From contig CAKOGP040000001.1 of assembly GCA_933822405.4 (NCBI GenBank), forward strand, positions 319,083 through 383,082: a stretch of DNA of 64,000 nucleotides, given 5' to 3'. The position numbers were made by a program, and so were the translations under genes. The notes beneath the pieces are model-generated. The model made no database searches, was not told where the DNA came from, and saw only the letters and a list, made by a program, of their open reading frames with translations. Shown here piece by piece: positions 9,495 through 21,002 of the stretch (position 1 is its first letter; every line of letters begins with the position of its first letter). This DNA comes from Cylindrotheca closterium (Eukaryota; Bacillariophyta; Bacillariophyceae; Bacillariales; Bacillariaceae).

Positions 9495-11627
9495 TCATAG
9501 ACGACTTCGTTGTTTTCGAAGCACTGTGCTCTTGTGTCCAAGAATGCTAGCAACCTGGATCTTGACGTCATCAGCATTCTTGCGAGCTTCCATAATGACT
9601 GGGTCAGAATCTGCCGCAATATGCGCATTCGCATAACCAGGAATCGTCTTGGCACCGCGAACATCGTCTCGTGCTTTACTCTTGTGAATCCGTCGAGCAA
9701 AGTCGCCCTCCAAATAAACAAGTCGTTCCAGGACTTCCGTAATCCAGACTATTGTGTCACTTGCTGGCGGCGCCCCAAATTCTTCTACAAGAACTGCTTT
9801 TTGGAAATTCCACTCATCCACTGCCTTCATATCCCATGGCATTGGAGGCCAGTCCACATTTGCCAAGGGATCGATTGGACTCTGAGGAGTTGGAATACCC
9901 TTTGCCAAAAACTCTGATTCCAACATCGTCTTTGGGTTTTGTCCGCCTTGTTCCATACCCTGTGATATCCAAGTCAACAATCCATGCAAGGCATATCGTT
10001 GGATACACTCGGTGTACGCCTTGACTCCAACACTGCGTGCCCGTCCGGTCAATTGGTTGGCACCGACACCAGGAACCTTGTTATTCTCACCACTTGACTG
10101 TTGGAGTACATTTCGGGCCCATCGGCACATGTCAATTATCTCTTGTCGTTGAATCTTCCATCCAGTGTAGAAATCATGCCGTTTGGCTTTTCGTCGGGTG
10201 GCAAACTTCTTTTCGGATCGAGCCAGAGTGTAAGGAGAAGATTGGAGGACCCATCCTGGAATGATTTCATTCCCTCCTGACTGCTGTTCCAGAATTAGAC
10301 TAAATGGCATGCACACCCGTTGCGGCGACAGTGTGGTTCCAGCGGCAACAATGGAATAGGGAGCAAAGGTCAGGTCGACTGGAAATTTGATTACACAAGA
10401 GAGCCCCCAAAAGGTGCCTTCGCCCGATGCTGTTTCTTGATCCGGTAATCTCCCAGTGTGATTGCTTCCAACATTGGCACCGTATCCCACATTCCCCCTT
10501 CCCAGTGGCCACAAGACGCCAATTACCAGACTTTGATGGTGTGCATTTGTATTGGGCCCAATCACGGACGCATGGACCTCTCCAGCAGAGGTGTGCACAT
10601 CCGGACCCATGACACTTTCTACTACAATTCCACTGGGACCACAATGTGCCCGTTCCATGAGCAAGACATCCGTGATGGATGAGTTGTCCGAAACGCCGGC
10701 GTTCCATTGCAGCAAGGCATTTGAAACCGTACACGAGCTACCAATAATGGAATCTGGCAGCATGGTAACTTTGCTCACAGACGTGGCAGCTTCAATACTA
10801 GCATTCTCGTGGAGGTAAATGTTCTCGATTGTGGGTGTGTCGCGAAGTACATTGCTCTTTGTCAAGACATTCATATTGATATTTTGAATTGCGGATGTAG
10901 TGCTAGAAGTGGGTGGTTTCGATCGCAGTTGGCGGCAGACGTCAATCATGGTATGCTCCAAAGTTAGATGTAGAGGCCGTCCTCCGCCACTTTCGGGGCC
11001 CACTGATAGTTTGATGTGACCAATCTCATAGTCATTAGGAGCTGATATCATGCCACAATTGACAATTGTACAATCTGGACCAACAAAGGTTTTCGATATC
11101 ACAGTGTTTCGGTAAATACGAGCTGACTTGAGATGGATGATGGAATCCGAAACCATCAAGTTTGAATGAATTCCAGCAGGTAATTTGTCCAGGTTTTGCT
11201 TGGCAGCACCCTTCTTGGAAAGACCGCTTTTGCTTGTTTTGTCATCATCGTCAACAATTAGTATGACTGCTCCATCGAACCGTGTATCTGACACTAGACC
11301 CTTCAAGATGGGACTCAAATCGCTAGATTGTTCACTTCGTTTGATCAACACACGCAAAGTAGACCAGTCCGTACAAGTACAGCGGCAACTTTCCAGGGTT
11401 TGTACTTCAAATGACTTCAGACTTCGGATTACATGTCTGTCCGTAACATCATTGAATTGTGCCCCTACTAAATCCAAGAGACGGGATATGTCGCGCAGCT
11501 GTGCATCACGGGCAGTGAAAACACGAATAAAATCGTCGCTGAGTTCCAGCGACATTGTCCAAGTTGCTTGGTTTCTGTGTTGTTGTTGATGTTGTTGAGA
11601 GGAGTTGGCGATAAGCCTCACGGGCAT
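9495..11627 (-). CDS. DUF4954-like left-handed beta-helix (hexapeptide repeat) protein
   Basis: Single-exon gene of 710 residues; an alternative start, MSLELSDDF, lies at 11558. Residues about 140-430 hold many short I/V-x-x-x-x repeats typical of a left-handed beta-helix. The block GYGANVGSNHTGRLPDQE, followed by GEGTFWGLSCVIKFP and FAPYSIVAAGTT, matches the pattern I associate with the bacterial DUF4954 family, proteins related to sugar-nucleotide acyl- or nucleotidyl-transferases. The C-terminal third is helical. The biochemical role of the family is not established. No targeting peptide is obvious. It shares a 182-base divergent intergenic region with the proteasome gene. Confidence 0.65.
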   Translation of the reverse strand: MPVRLIANSSQQHQQQHRNQATWTMSLELSDDFIRVFTARDAQLRDISRLLDLVGAQFNDVTDRHVIRSLKSFEVQTLESCRCTCTDWSTLRVLIKRSEQSSDLSPILKGLVSDTRFDGAVILIVDDDDKTSKSGLSKKGAAKQNLDKLPAGIHSNLMVSDSIIHLKSARIYRNTVISKTFVGPDCTIVNCGMISAPNDYEIGHIKLSVGPESGGGRPLHLTLEHTMIDVCRQLRSKPPTSSTTSAIQNINMNVLTKSNVLRDTPTIENIYLHENASIEAATSVSKVTMLPDSIIGSSCTVSNALLQWNAGVSDNSSITDVLLMERAHCGPSGIVVESVMGPDVHTSAGEVHASVIGPNTNAHHQSLVIGVLWPLGRGNVGYGANVGSNHTGRLPDQETASGEGTFWGLSCVIKFPVDLTFAPYSIVAAGTTLSPQRVCMPFSLILEQQSGGNEIIPGWVLQSSPYTLARSEKKFATRRKAKRHDFYTGWKIQRQEIIDMCRWARNVLQQSSGENNKVPGVGANQLTGRARSVGVKAYTECIQRYALHGLLTWISQGMEQGGQNPKTMLESEFLAKGIPTPQSPIDPLANVDWPPMPWDMKAVDEWNFQKAVLVEEFGAPPASDTIVWITEVLERLVYLEGDFARRIHKSKARDDVRGAKTIPGYANAHIAADSDPVIMEARKNADDVKIQVASILGHKSTVLRKQRSRL

Positions 11628-11809
11628 AAGTTAGTTTCAAACTCATTAAATTTCGACCCCTTCGACTGATCGTTTTCGGTGCTCTTCCGAGATGATCCGA
11701 AATCCTCGCATCAACCTTGTTGCGAAAACCAATTTTGGAAATTGCTCAATCTGCAAACAAAGATTGACCTTTACGAGATTGCTTATTAGTCTACCGCCGT
11801 CAGAAAACA

Positions 11810-12608
11810 ATGGATACAGTTGTAGGAGTTTGCTATGAAGGTGGCGGTATGTCTTGTGGAATGTGTTGATGGCATTTTTTGGAATTATCATCAATCTCAT
11901 CCAAGTGTTTTTTCGCTTCGTTGCTCTGCTCTGCTTTTGTTCTTCACAGTCGTCATTGCGGCCGATCAATCCAATGGACGTTCGATCCTTACTTACCAAA
12001 CAAACTTGGATAAAATTGCAAAGCTCTCGTCTCACTCAATGATGGGAGTTTCAGGACCAAATTGTGATTTGGTAAACTTTACGCAGTAAGTTTCAATTGA
12101 TGAGATCGGATTGATGCTGTTTTTCCCTCGTGATATAGGGTGAGCATTTACTAATTAACCCCCTTTCGTTGTACGCAGATACGTTGCCAAGAATATCAAC
12201 CTTTACGAATTGTCAAATGACGGAACCAAGCTTTCGACCAAGGCCCAAGCGAATTTTGCTCGTGGAGAACTCGCTACGGCACTGCGAAAGGGTCCATTCC
12301 AAGTGAATGTATTATTGGCAGGATATGACGATAAGACAAAGGGATCATTGTATCACCTCGATTATATGGGAGCCATGCAAAAGGTCAAGTATGGGGCACA
12401 AGGATACGCACAATATTTCGTTTCCTCCATCTTTGATAAGGATTGCACAGAGAACATGACGGAAGAAGATGCTGTGAAAATTGTAGAAAAGTGCATCAAG
12501 GAAATACACACACGATTCCTCATGTCTCAGCCAAACTTTATTATCAAGAAGGTCGACAAGGATGGTGTCAAGGTTCTTTCGTTTGACGCAGATCCAGCTG
12601 ATACTTAA
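11810..12608 (+). CDS. PSMB2: 20S proteasome subunit beta-4 (PSMB2 type)
   Basis: Three exons, 11810-11846, 11950-12085 and 12179-12608, give 200 residues. The short first exon encodes MDTVVGVCYEGG, and the joined product continues VVIAADQSNGRSIL, then MMGVSGPNCD, FTQYVAKNINLYEL and VNVLLAGYDDK, matching the beta-4 subunit throughout. This subunit lacks a propeptide and a catalytic N-terminal Thr, so it is structural in the beta ring, as expected for the family. All three introns-exon phases agree (1, 2). The length is typical. Confidence 0.93.
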
Positions 12609-13105
12609 GCAATTCCAAACTACTTTTCTAATGTTTTATGAACTATCCACTACTATTTGCTTAGCAACGATTCCCATCATATTTGCTCGGTAGCAGTAGA
12701 AAAAGACCTATACGTATGCAATATGGACATCATTGGATGATGGTAGTAGAAGATGCTACAGTAGTGGATAGATGATGATTCATTGGAGTGCGGTATTTTG
12801 AAAAAACGAGCCGAAAGTGATGCGCGATATCGCGCGACAGTTCTGTTTTTCTCCTTCACCATTGCCATCTGTCGCACATCAAAACAGAGGCATTGACGAC
12901 ATATTTACTATACCGTCATTTGAGCCATTCATCTTTCAACTCTGTGTTTGCAAGCAATCTCTATTGTGTAAATGCATAATACCAATTGCATTTACAGCAA
13001 AACAAGCCGGTTCGCTGATAGAAATAGAGTTACAGTGCAGTGAAGTCAACAATTCCAGAATTCTCCTATTGACAACCAAAACAACCACAATTCTCAAGAT
13101 ACAAT
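12609..13105. other. Intergenic region between PSMB2 and PPR gene
   Basis: No convincing gene. It holds the 3' end of PSMB2 and the presumed promoter of the PPR gene, including a perfect 14-base palindrome at 12822-12835. Confidence 0.6.
12822..12835. promoter_or_regulatory. Perfect 14-base palindrome GCGCGATATCGCGC
   Basis: Self-complementary GC-rich site 271 bases upstream of the PPR start codon, in otherwise AT-rich intergenic DNA. It is a candidate dimer-binding site; its function is unknown. Confidence 0.4.
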
Positions 13106-16100
13106 ATGACGCTGGCATTCGCAACGATACAGAAGCAATTTCTATCAGGATTTTGCATATCACTGGTAATCTTTCTTGTGGAGCAAAATAGTCCTGTGCG
13201 GGCATTTCAACAAAGCTGCAATGTCGCGATTCGTCATAAAAATCCTTCCAATACTCGGATCGGCGTCTCGGTATCTTCTCCATCGGAAGTTCTTTCTGCT
13301 GAGGGCGATTCGCAAAATCCATTTCGGGACCATCTACAAGAGTTGCTTTCCCAAGTCAAGGCGAAACCATTTCTGTCTTTCTACATGGACGATGATCTAA
13401 AGAGAATGGAAACAGAATTCTACAACTTGTCTCCTGAGGAATCGCCCAAATGCATCAAGAACAAGTCAGCCTTCAGCTACGACGGACCTACTGTTCGACC
13501 AGATGAGAGCTGTTACCAAGCTGTTACCCAAGCATATGGAATGGCGCGAGAGGGGGAAATGGGTGCAGACCTTGCAGAAGACGTCGCTTTGAGGTACGAA
13601 AAGCATCAACCTGAAAGTTACGCCAATCGGTACATTATGAAAGGCGTTCTTCGGGCAGTCGTCAATGCCAAAAACTACTCCAAGGCCCATAACATCCTTC
13701 TACGCATGGAAGATCGATTCAGTGAAACGAAAGATATCAATTTGGCACCGGATACCACAATGTACAACACCCTTACAGATGGGTTGTCGCAGTTTGGGTG
13801 CCCTGCCGAACGAAAGTACTGCGCCACCATGACAATGACCATACTGAAACATATGCGACAGAAATTCAATTCAGGAGTGAATCCAATGGCAATACCAAAC
13901 CGGTACACCTACACCCATGTGATGCAATGCAATTCTCGTGTCGGCAAGGGGGTCCCAACCTTTGAGAAACTCGAAACACTGTACCATCAATTGAAGGAGG
14001 ATTATCAACGTTGGGGGTACGAGAGCTTGAAGCCAGATGCACTATCCGCCTTGCCGCTGTTCCAGGTTGCAGTGAACAGTAGAGGAAACTATAAAGTCCT
14101 CGAAAAAGCTTTTGACATTTATGATGAACTTCAAGACTTGTATGAAACGACAGGCGACGAAGATTATGCGCCACTCGAATCCATGTATAAGTATTTGTTT
14201 ACATCCGCGGCCCGCATCAGCTACTCCCATGCATTTCGAATAGAATCTCGAGTGAACGACTTGGTCAGATCGATGAAAAGGAACATTCAAAATCCGAGTG
14301 TCTATACAGTAACGACAGGTAAGGATGATATCTGCGTTTTGTGTGTGTGTTTTGTTTTTGCCGCAGAGTCAGTGCGTTTCACTCACATTTGTCTTGTTGC
14401 TCTAGCCATTAATGCAAAGGCAATACAGCGAAATAGAACGAGCATGGCTGAAGCTGAAGAGATTATGCGGGATTCGGGATGTGCCGATGCAGTGGCGTAC
14501 CAAACTTGTAAGTACTTCTGAATCTTAAATTTTTGTATGCTCTTGCGGCTGTGAACTGATGGATTTTTCTTTTCTCTTTGCTGTGACTCGTTGGTGAACA
14601 GTGATAAAGGGCTATGCACGACTTGGAAACGCTGGGAAAGCACTTGAGCTTTTGGACGAGCTGAAGGATCAGCCAGGCATCAATTATTTGGAAGTCAGTA
14701 CACTGGGCTCTATAATTGATGCCTTGTCGAAATCGTCAAGCCACAATAAGAATGCTTCTACCCGAAAAAATGCATCTCTAAAGGCCGAACATATACTGAA
14801 CCTAATTGTTTCAATGTATCTGGATGGTGAGGTAGTGGAGGCGGAGACGGGAATTGATGGCAAAGTATTTGACTCCGTCCTTCGATTGGTTGGGCGAGGC
14901 CGTGGCAATGCCGCACGAATCGTTGCAATCATTGAAGATATGGAAAAGCTGAACCAACTAGTTCCTGGACATTTCGCCCCTACTTCGTCAACGTACACCT
15001 TAGCAATCGACGGCTTGGCAAGATGCGGCGACCCTCGCAGCGCACAAATGGTACTAAAGATATTGAAGAAGATCGAAGAACCGAATATTCGGGTGCTGGC
15101 GTCGGCGCTGTCGTGCGTATCAAGAGGAAATATGCGAGGGGTTGTTCGGAAATCAGAAGATTTGTTCCAGCTGATCATAGACCGCTATAAGCTTGGCGAT
15201 CGCAGCGCTAATGTGAATGCACGTACCTTGACGACCATATTGTCAGCAATGTTGAGGGCGCAAAGCCCAGATGCACCCAAACGTGCCCATAGATTTTTGC
15301 GACAAGCAATTGAACTTGCAAGGAGCGGTATGGACTCTCTGGCTCCAAATACAATTTGCTTCAACGTCGTTATGAATGGATTTGCGAGGTTTAAACAAAG
15401 CCAAGATGCTTGGTCGACATTTGAAGAAATGAAAGCACTACATTCAAGAGGATACGAAACTGTACCAGATGTCATTACATACGCTTGCGTTGCCCGAGCT
15501 GTGGCATCTGATTCCAACACCGACCGTGCTGTCAGTAGAATTGACGCAGTAGTCGACGAGGTTCGCAATGAAATTGAAAATGGAAATTTGCAACCCGACG
15601 CACAGCTCTTTAACACTCTCATCAAGAGCTACACGTTCCATTCGAAGGGCGAAGAGTGTGTTGTGACCAGAGCAAATGATTTGTTACAGCAGCTTGAGGT
15701 GACTTCAGATGTTTCACCCGATCTCATGACGTACAAGATCGCTGGCGAGGTATTTGCTATGAGTAGAGCTCCCAACGCAGCAGCCTTGGCAATGGAAGCC
15801 TTTCATAAAGCTGAAATTTTGTCACGAGATGGCATCATTGCACCTTTGGATTCAGAAATCCTGTCGTTTGTCATACTCACCCAAACGCGAAGTAGTGCTG
15901 ACGATGCAGTGCATCGTTCTGAGGACTTTGTTCATGACTTGGAAAAGAGGTATCAAAGACTCCTCAACACACGTTGTTATAACACACTTTTGGCTGCGTA
16001 TGCAAATAGTGCCCACGAAGACAAAGTTGCTCGTTCTCGAGAGATCTTCGAGAAGCTTGTCTCTTTGCAGAAACTTGGTCAGAAGAACTGTAAGCCGGAT

Positions 16101-16606
16101 ACAAGCACCTTCAATTGGGTAAGTTGAAATTTTGGTATTGGCATGCTACAAGGCACTAGAATCCCCTAACCTCACCATTTTCACAGTTGATACTAGCGGC
16201 TGCAAACTCGCTTTCATCGGATGCAGAAATTGATGCAGAAAAGTTTGGATTTGCGCTGGAACATTTCCAAAAGCTACATGCTCCTGATGCCTCTCAAAAA
16301 CCTGATAGTTTGACATATGAGTTCTTTCTTCGTGCGTGTCATCGACTTTTGCCACGAGGGGAGACAAGAACAGAGCTAGTTGGGAAAGTACTCTCCTTGT
16401 GTTCCAAACGGGGTATGGTCACTACCGAAATAGTTAGCGAGGCTGCAAAATCTGATTTCAGTACTGTGATGGAAAGACTCGATACGACTGAACAGAGCAG
16501 AAAAGATTCAATAGTATACATACCAGATGACTGGTGTCACAATGTTCCAAAACGGAGACGAATGAAGGAAGTGCACCTTGGCCATGTAAGAGAGCACGAT
16601 ATTTAG
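13106..16606 (+). CDS. Pentatricopeptide-repeat protein, probably plastid targeted
   Basis: Four exons, 13106-14318, 14406-14507, 14602-16118 and 16187-16606, give 1083 residues. The N-terminus has a hydrophobic signal (about residues 10-27) ending VRAF, which resembles the diatom bipartite plastid signal with Phe at +1. Repeated 35-residue helical pairs follow, with classic PPR wording such as VAYQTLIKGYARLGNAGKAL, FNVVMNGFARFKQSQDAWSTFEEM and NTLLAAYANSA. PPR proteins bind organelle RNA one base per repeat and control its processing, stability or translation. The first intron (14319-14405) is 87 bases and lacks an in-frame stop, so a retained form is possible. The stop lies only 21 bases from the convergent kinase gene. 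Confidence 0.85.
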
Positions 16607-16627
16607 TGATCCTTTGCGAAGGGCAGA

Positions 16628-17836
16628 CTATAGATTACTTTTAGGAGCTTGTATTACTCCAAGCGACGGTTTCACGTAGTTATCTATCATTCCCTGTGTC
16701 ATTCTGATGATGATAGGTAACAGGTTACCAACTTTCTTGGCCACTGAGCTACTAGCTACCCCGTCTTGCTGACGCTGCGCTACTCCTTGAACGATGACAC
16801 AATTCTTGAAGAATAGAAAAGCGAGATAGTATCCACTCCAATCTCCAGCAAGAGTTGAATCAACATCAGGTCTGAGATTGCAGTATTCCTGTAAAATAGA
16901 TAATCTTGATGGGATTCCTAGCTCCTCCAAGTCTAGTCCAGCAATTCCAGAGATACCAGTGCCCTTACTCTTCGGCATGAAGTACATCATTGACATGTTC
17001 GCGACATCGCACAGGGAATCACCAATAGTTGACAACTCCCAATCCAACACAGCGATTACGCGAGATTCTTGTGGATGGAATATAAGGTTATCGACTTTGA
17101 AGTCTCCGTGTAGCAGTGATACGTAGTTGGGGCAGTATGGCGCGTATTGTGACAGCTGTCCAGCCAAATCTTCAATCTCCAAATTTGGCTTCCCAGACAG
17201 TTCTGACTGCCGTTTACAAATGCCTACTAGTCTCCGAAGCTGACGTTGTGTGTAGTTGCCCTTCTTTCCAAATGTCTCCAAATCTACTTCGGTCAAATTC
17301 ACACGATGGAGCTTCGACAATGTGTCGACCACGGACTTGAATGCTCTCGTCCTTTCTTCCGCCGACAATCCAGGCATAGAAGCATCAGTGAATATTCGAC
17401 CGTTCACAAATTCCATCAAGTAGAACTCTGCACCTAACACATGTTTCGATTTACAATATGCATACACTTTTGGAACCGGAACAGTCGAATCTGGATGAAG
17501 CTGGTTGTGTTTGGCCAAAGCTTCAAGTACTCGGTATTCTCGGTGTAAAGCATGTGCTGAGGCATGGGCAACTTTATCCGGTTTCTTGCGTAGTACAGCA
17601 GCAAATTCTCCCCCCAGTATCCTGAAGAGATACGTTGGGTTCGACTGACCAAACCCAAATTGTCTAATCTTCAACTTGGCTTCCAAGGTGGCTGCACTTG
17701 TAAGGATACCTTTGGGAACAAGTCCATCGAGAACCCGAGCGTCGACTATCCAATGAGCCAACTTTAGCTCATTCAATGATTGTCGCACATCTGTGGTCGA
17801 TTGCCCTTGGCCTGCGCTAGCATCAGTTTCATCCAT
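16628..17836 (-). CDS. ACAD10/11-type aminoglycoside-phosphotransferase-fold kinase
   Basis: Single exon, 402 residues. The protein kinase-like APH fold is clear. It has a nucleotide-binding N-lobe ([12 protein letters not shown]), the linker [12 protein letters not shown], the catalytic loop [10 protein letters not shown] (His near residue 243) and the metal-binding [16 protein letters not shown] (Asp near 265). This wording is that of the kinase domain fused to acyl-CoA dehydrogenase in animal ACAD10/ACAD11, which phosphorylates 4-hydroxy-acids for catabolism. Here it stands alone with no dehydrogenase domain, as also seen in plants and bacteria. The substrate is inferred from the family only. 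Confidence 0.85.
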   Translation of the reverse strand: MDETDASAGQGQSTTDVRQSLNELKLAHWIVDARVLDGLVPKGILTSAATLEAKLKIRQFGFGQSNPTYLFRILGGEFAAVLRKKPDKVAHASAHALHREYRVLEALAKHNQLHPDSTVPVPKVYAYCKSKHVLGAEFYLMEFVNGRIFTDASMPGLSAEERTRAFKSVVDTLSKLHRVNLTEVDLETFGKKGNYTQRQLRRLVGICKRQSELSGKPNLEIEDLAGQLSQYAPYCPNYVSLLHGDFKVDNLIFHPQESRVIAVLDWELSTIGDSLCDVANMSMMYFMPKSKGTGISGIAGLDLEELGIPSRLSILQEYCNLRPDVDSTLAGDWSGYYLAFLFFKNCVIVQGVAQRQQDGVASSSVAKKVGNLLPIIIRMTQGMIDNYVKPSLGVIQAPKSNL

Positions 17837-18376
17837 GCTGGAAACTACCGTACTAGATTGGTTGTCATAAAACTATTCAGATCTGTTTCAGAAGGCCTAC
17901 GACAGTACGTGCGTGTACCGACCAACGACATCTACTGCACATCTCACGATCTCTTCATTCGTTGCTCAGGATCAGTGGTTGCCTTCAATTATTCCCTTTC
18001 CTACCAGCAATCAATATAATCCGTTTTTATGCATACAAATATAATGTTTTATCTTTATAATTTTTTTTTGTTTGAACTCTAACGGCGATATTCCTCAACC
18101 AGACTAACGATGCACAACTGATGTGATTTGGGTAACAACCGCACCACACTTTACATCAACATCATCCCAAACAGCAGGATGCAGGAGCAATCGGGCTTGC
18201 ACATAAGGATGTACCCCGACATGTAGTATGACTCTATACAATACGTAGAAATATATGAAAAAAGGTAGCGGGTCACATGAATTTTTCTCCAACTCTTTCG
18301 ACAGCAACACTGAAATCTTGCAACATCGATAACGCAACAGATATCCCATAGGCAACGCGTAACGTAGATGTTGGCC
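17837..18376. other. Intergenic region, no gene seen
   Basis: Lies between the start of the APH-fold kinase gene and the end of the next minus-strand gene. AT-rich with poly-T near 18060; no supported coding potential. Confidence 0.6.
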
Positions 18377-20625
18377 TTAATATTGGAAAGTTCCAAAATC
18401 CTTGGAAAAGAACTCTTCGGAGATGTACTCGGGAGTTTGCTTGGCACTCTGAGGATAGGTGTTCAAACGTTCTCTATTGTTGCTACCTTCAGCAAAGTGA
18501 AAGAGCGAACCCATATCCTCCGCGAGCTCATTTACTGCCGAAGAGGTAAATGTGCTTCGATTCGAATTCGAGCGACCAGCGGCAGCAAATCCAAAGCCAT
18601 CGGAAAAGCCTGGTGGTGCTCGTAGTCGCCGATTGTCTCCAAAGCTGCTGGCCGAGTTGTGGCCAACCGCAGGACCTTCTCGGCCTTGCGATACCATTTG
18701 TTGGCTCAAGATACTGTCCATCCCGAACTCATCGCCAGTATGTGACATGGGTGGCAGCGACACTGCAGATTCCGTTCTGGCACGGTTCGGAGTATCATCA
18801 AAGCCAAACACGCCACTATCTGCTAGCCCAAAGAGAGAATCATCACCAGCAACATGATCCGAAGGCAGGACAGCCGAAGAACTATTGGCTCGAGATCTGG
18901 CTGCTAAAAGCGAGGCACCACCAGCCGAAGCAAAGCTGGGGATGGCCAAGTCTTGTCCATCAAAAAGTGGAATGGCAACATCTTGATCAAAATGAGGTCG
19001 GTCTTCCAAGATGGATCCTGGGTTGGGGGACAGAGTTGCAGCACGGCGCCTGTTTCCACCCACTGCCGCATCAAACATAAACATGCTTTGTTTGGCAGTA
19101 GCCGGCGAAACTGCAGCTGTAACCATTCCAGACCTTCCATTGTTCTCTTTCGCATAACGATTGAATTGACCCGTGGAAAAGTCACTGTCGGATTGAGACA
19201 ACACACCTATTCCGCCTGAAAAGGCAGACTCGGATCCAAGGTTATCGGAAATGACACTGTTGTTGAAAGAATTAGTGCTGGCATTATCCAGGGAATCCAT
19301 TTTATGCTGTTGTGGCACATTGCCATCCCAAGAGTGTTGTGGTTGTGGTGGCAACAAACCATATTCTTGGTTGAAGTTTTGTCTCGAGCCTGGAGATCCT
19401 TGGACTTGGCGTCCATTGCTTCCTTGACCCACTTGGACCAGAGATGGAATGGAATTGGTGGATTCAGTCCGTTCTCGTGGTGGATCTTGCAAGGAAGAGT
19501 CAAAATCCAGCGGAGATAGACGATCATTATCGACGTTTTCCGCAGCTTCTGCTTGCAGTCGAGCCTGGGTCATTTGCTTCAACTCTTGGACAGTAAGACC
19601 GTGAGTGAGCTTGTTGGGATTGAAAGCGTCCGGTTGATTCCGGGGAAATCGATTCGCTCCACCACCGTAGGCCTGAAGATAGAAAGGTAATTGAACAACG
19701 CCATGGTCAGCACTAAGTTCCAATTATCAATTCAATTCATCTCAGCCCCATTCCAGTTTAATAGCAACACCACTTACAGTATTGTTCATCATTTCACGTC
19801 CTTGATGGATATTTTGGTGTCGCATATTGTGCATTCCAGCATTTCCCCTGTCATCATAATAACCTCCAGTAGGTCGATATTGTGAGTTTGGATAGCTTTG
19901 GCTTTGATGATGATAGTGAGGATTGTATTGATTTTGTGGAAAGGACTGTGGTGGTGGTGGTACGTATTGTGGGCGATGTTGTGGTGGAACTTCCCGTCCC
20001 GTGTATTGGTCCCGATGGGTTTCCCCCTGTTGTGGAACTCGATTGTGAGGATATCCCTGATTTTGCACAAGACTTGGGGGTGGTGGTGGTTGCTGTGGCG
20101 GTTGCGGTTGTGGCATTAGTATGGTTTCTTCGTTTCCCCTCCCATGTTGTTTTTGTTCTTGAGCCAACCGAATTGCGGTTTGCCTCTTCAAATCCTGCGA
20201 ACATCATGGGGAAGGATGATAGATTTGACCAAACGGTTGAAGCGTTTTAGGTACCGAAAAAAATATCCAATGAAACGCGAAGTGGAAGAAAATAAATAAA
20301 AATAGTTAGAGAATTCGAATTTGAAACAAACAAATACCACGTGCAAAACCGTGATCGAATTGTAGATCGTGACGTATGCATTTAAAAGCCCCAAAATTAG
20401 TTAAGGTCGTTTTTACACGAATCGCCGGAACGGGAATTTGTGGTGCAGAAAAAGCGGTAATCCGCGGGAACGAACAACGGTCATCCCACCGATCGAGAAT
20501 TTGCAGCGTTGTCAACTCAAGCGAATTTCGAGGCTTACCTCCATAGTGATCCCCTTTTGTCTGGAGGTAGGTTGAGGCTTCCGACTCATGTTGCTTTTAG
20601 CGGTGTTAGAATTGGGCTGGGGCAT
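18377..20625 (-). CDS. Q/P/S-rich unknown protein with LTVQELK helix motif
   Basis: Three exons on the minus strand, 20539-20625, 19778-20194 and 18377-19672, give 599 residues with consistent phase 0 junctions. Exon 1 encodes MPQPNSNTAKSN and ends KGITME; exon 2 is basic, then Q/P/H-rich (RNA- or transcription-cofactor-like composition). Exon 3 opens AYGGGANRFPRN and carries an amphipathic segment HGLTVQELKQMTQARLQAEA, then a long disordered Ser/Asp/Gly-rich stretch. The C-terminus, EEFFSKDFGTFQY, is hydrophobic-acidic like an activation or docking motif. I do not recognise the family. Composition suggests a nuclear or granule-associated regulator; this is speculation. Confidence 0.7.
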
Positions 20626-21002
20626 CACCCCGACCCTGGCGAATGGCATTAGAAGGAAAACAAGATTGACCCCGCATCGGGGTTGAAAGTTTATGGTGTT
20701 TGTTTGAGGCCGGAAAAAATCGTGTAACACACGAACGCGCAAGTACTGCACCGCCAAACGCCACGATTCATGCGCGGTGGAGTGCGATCTTAGAAAACAC
20801 TTTATTAGTTCCACAAAAGGAATCAGAGGATGTCTCCGTACACGTGTGTAGAATTGTACGACGTCAAGTTTTCCGCAGTGGCATCTCTAGAAAAAGAACA
20901 TTCGACGCATGGAAATTCTGGGTTTCAAAACAGAAGAGTGTACTGATAGGTGGTACTGTACTGTAGCGCTTTCAAGGGTCTTACGACTGCATAAAATAGA
21001 CA
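20626..21002. promoter_or_regulatory. Divergent promoter region (unknown protein / ClpX)
   Basis: 377 bases between the starts of two divergently transcribed genes. No coding potential recognised; it must contain both promoters. Confidence 0.5.

Noticed and set aside
14341..14352. TG run as a simple random microsatellite of no interest
   Set aside because: Kept as a finding because four such tracts share the coding-strand orientation and lie in introns.
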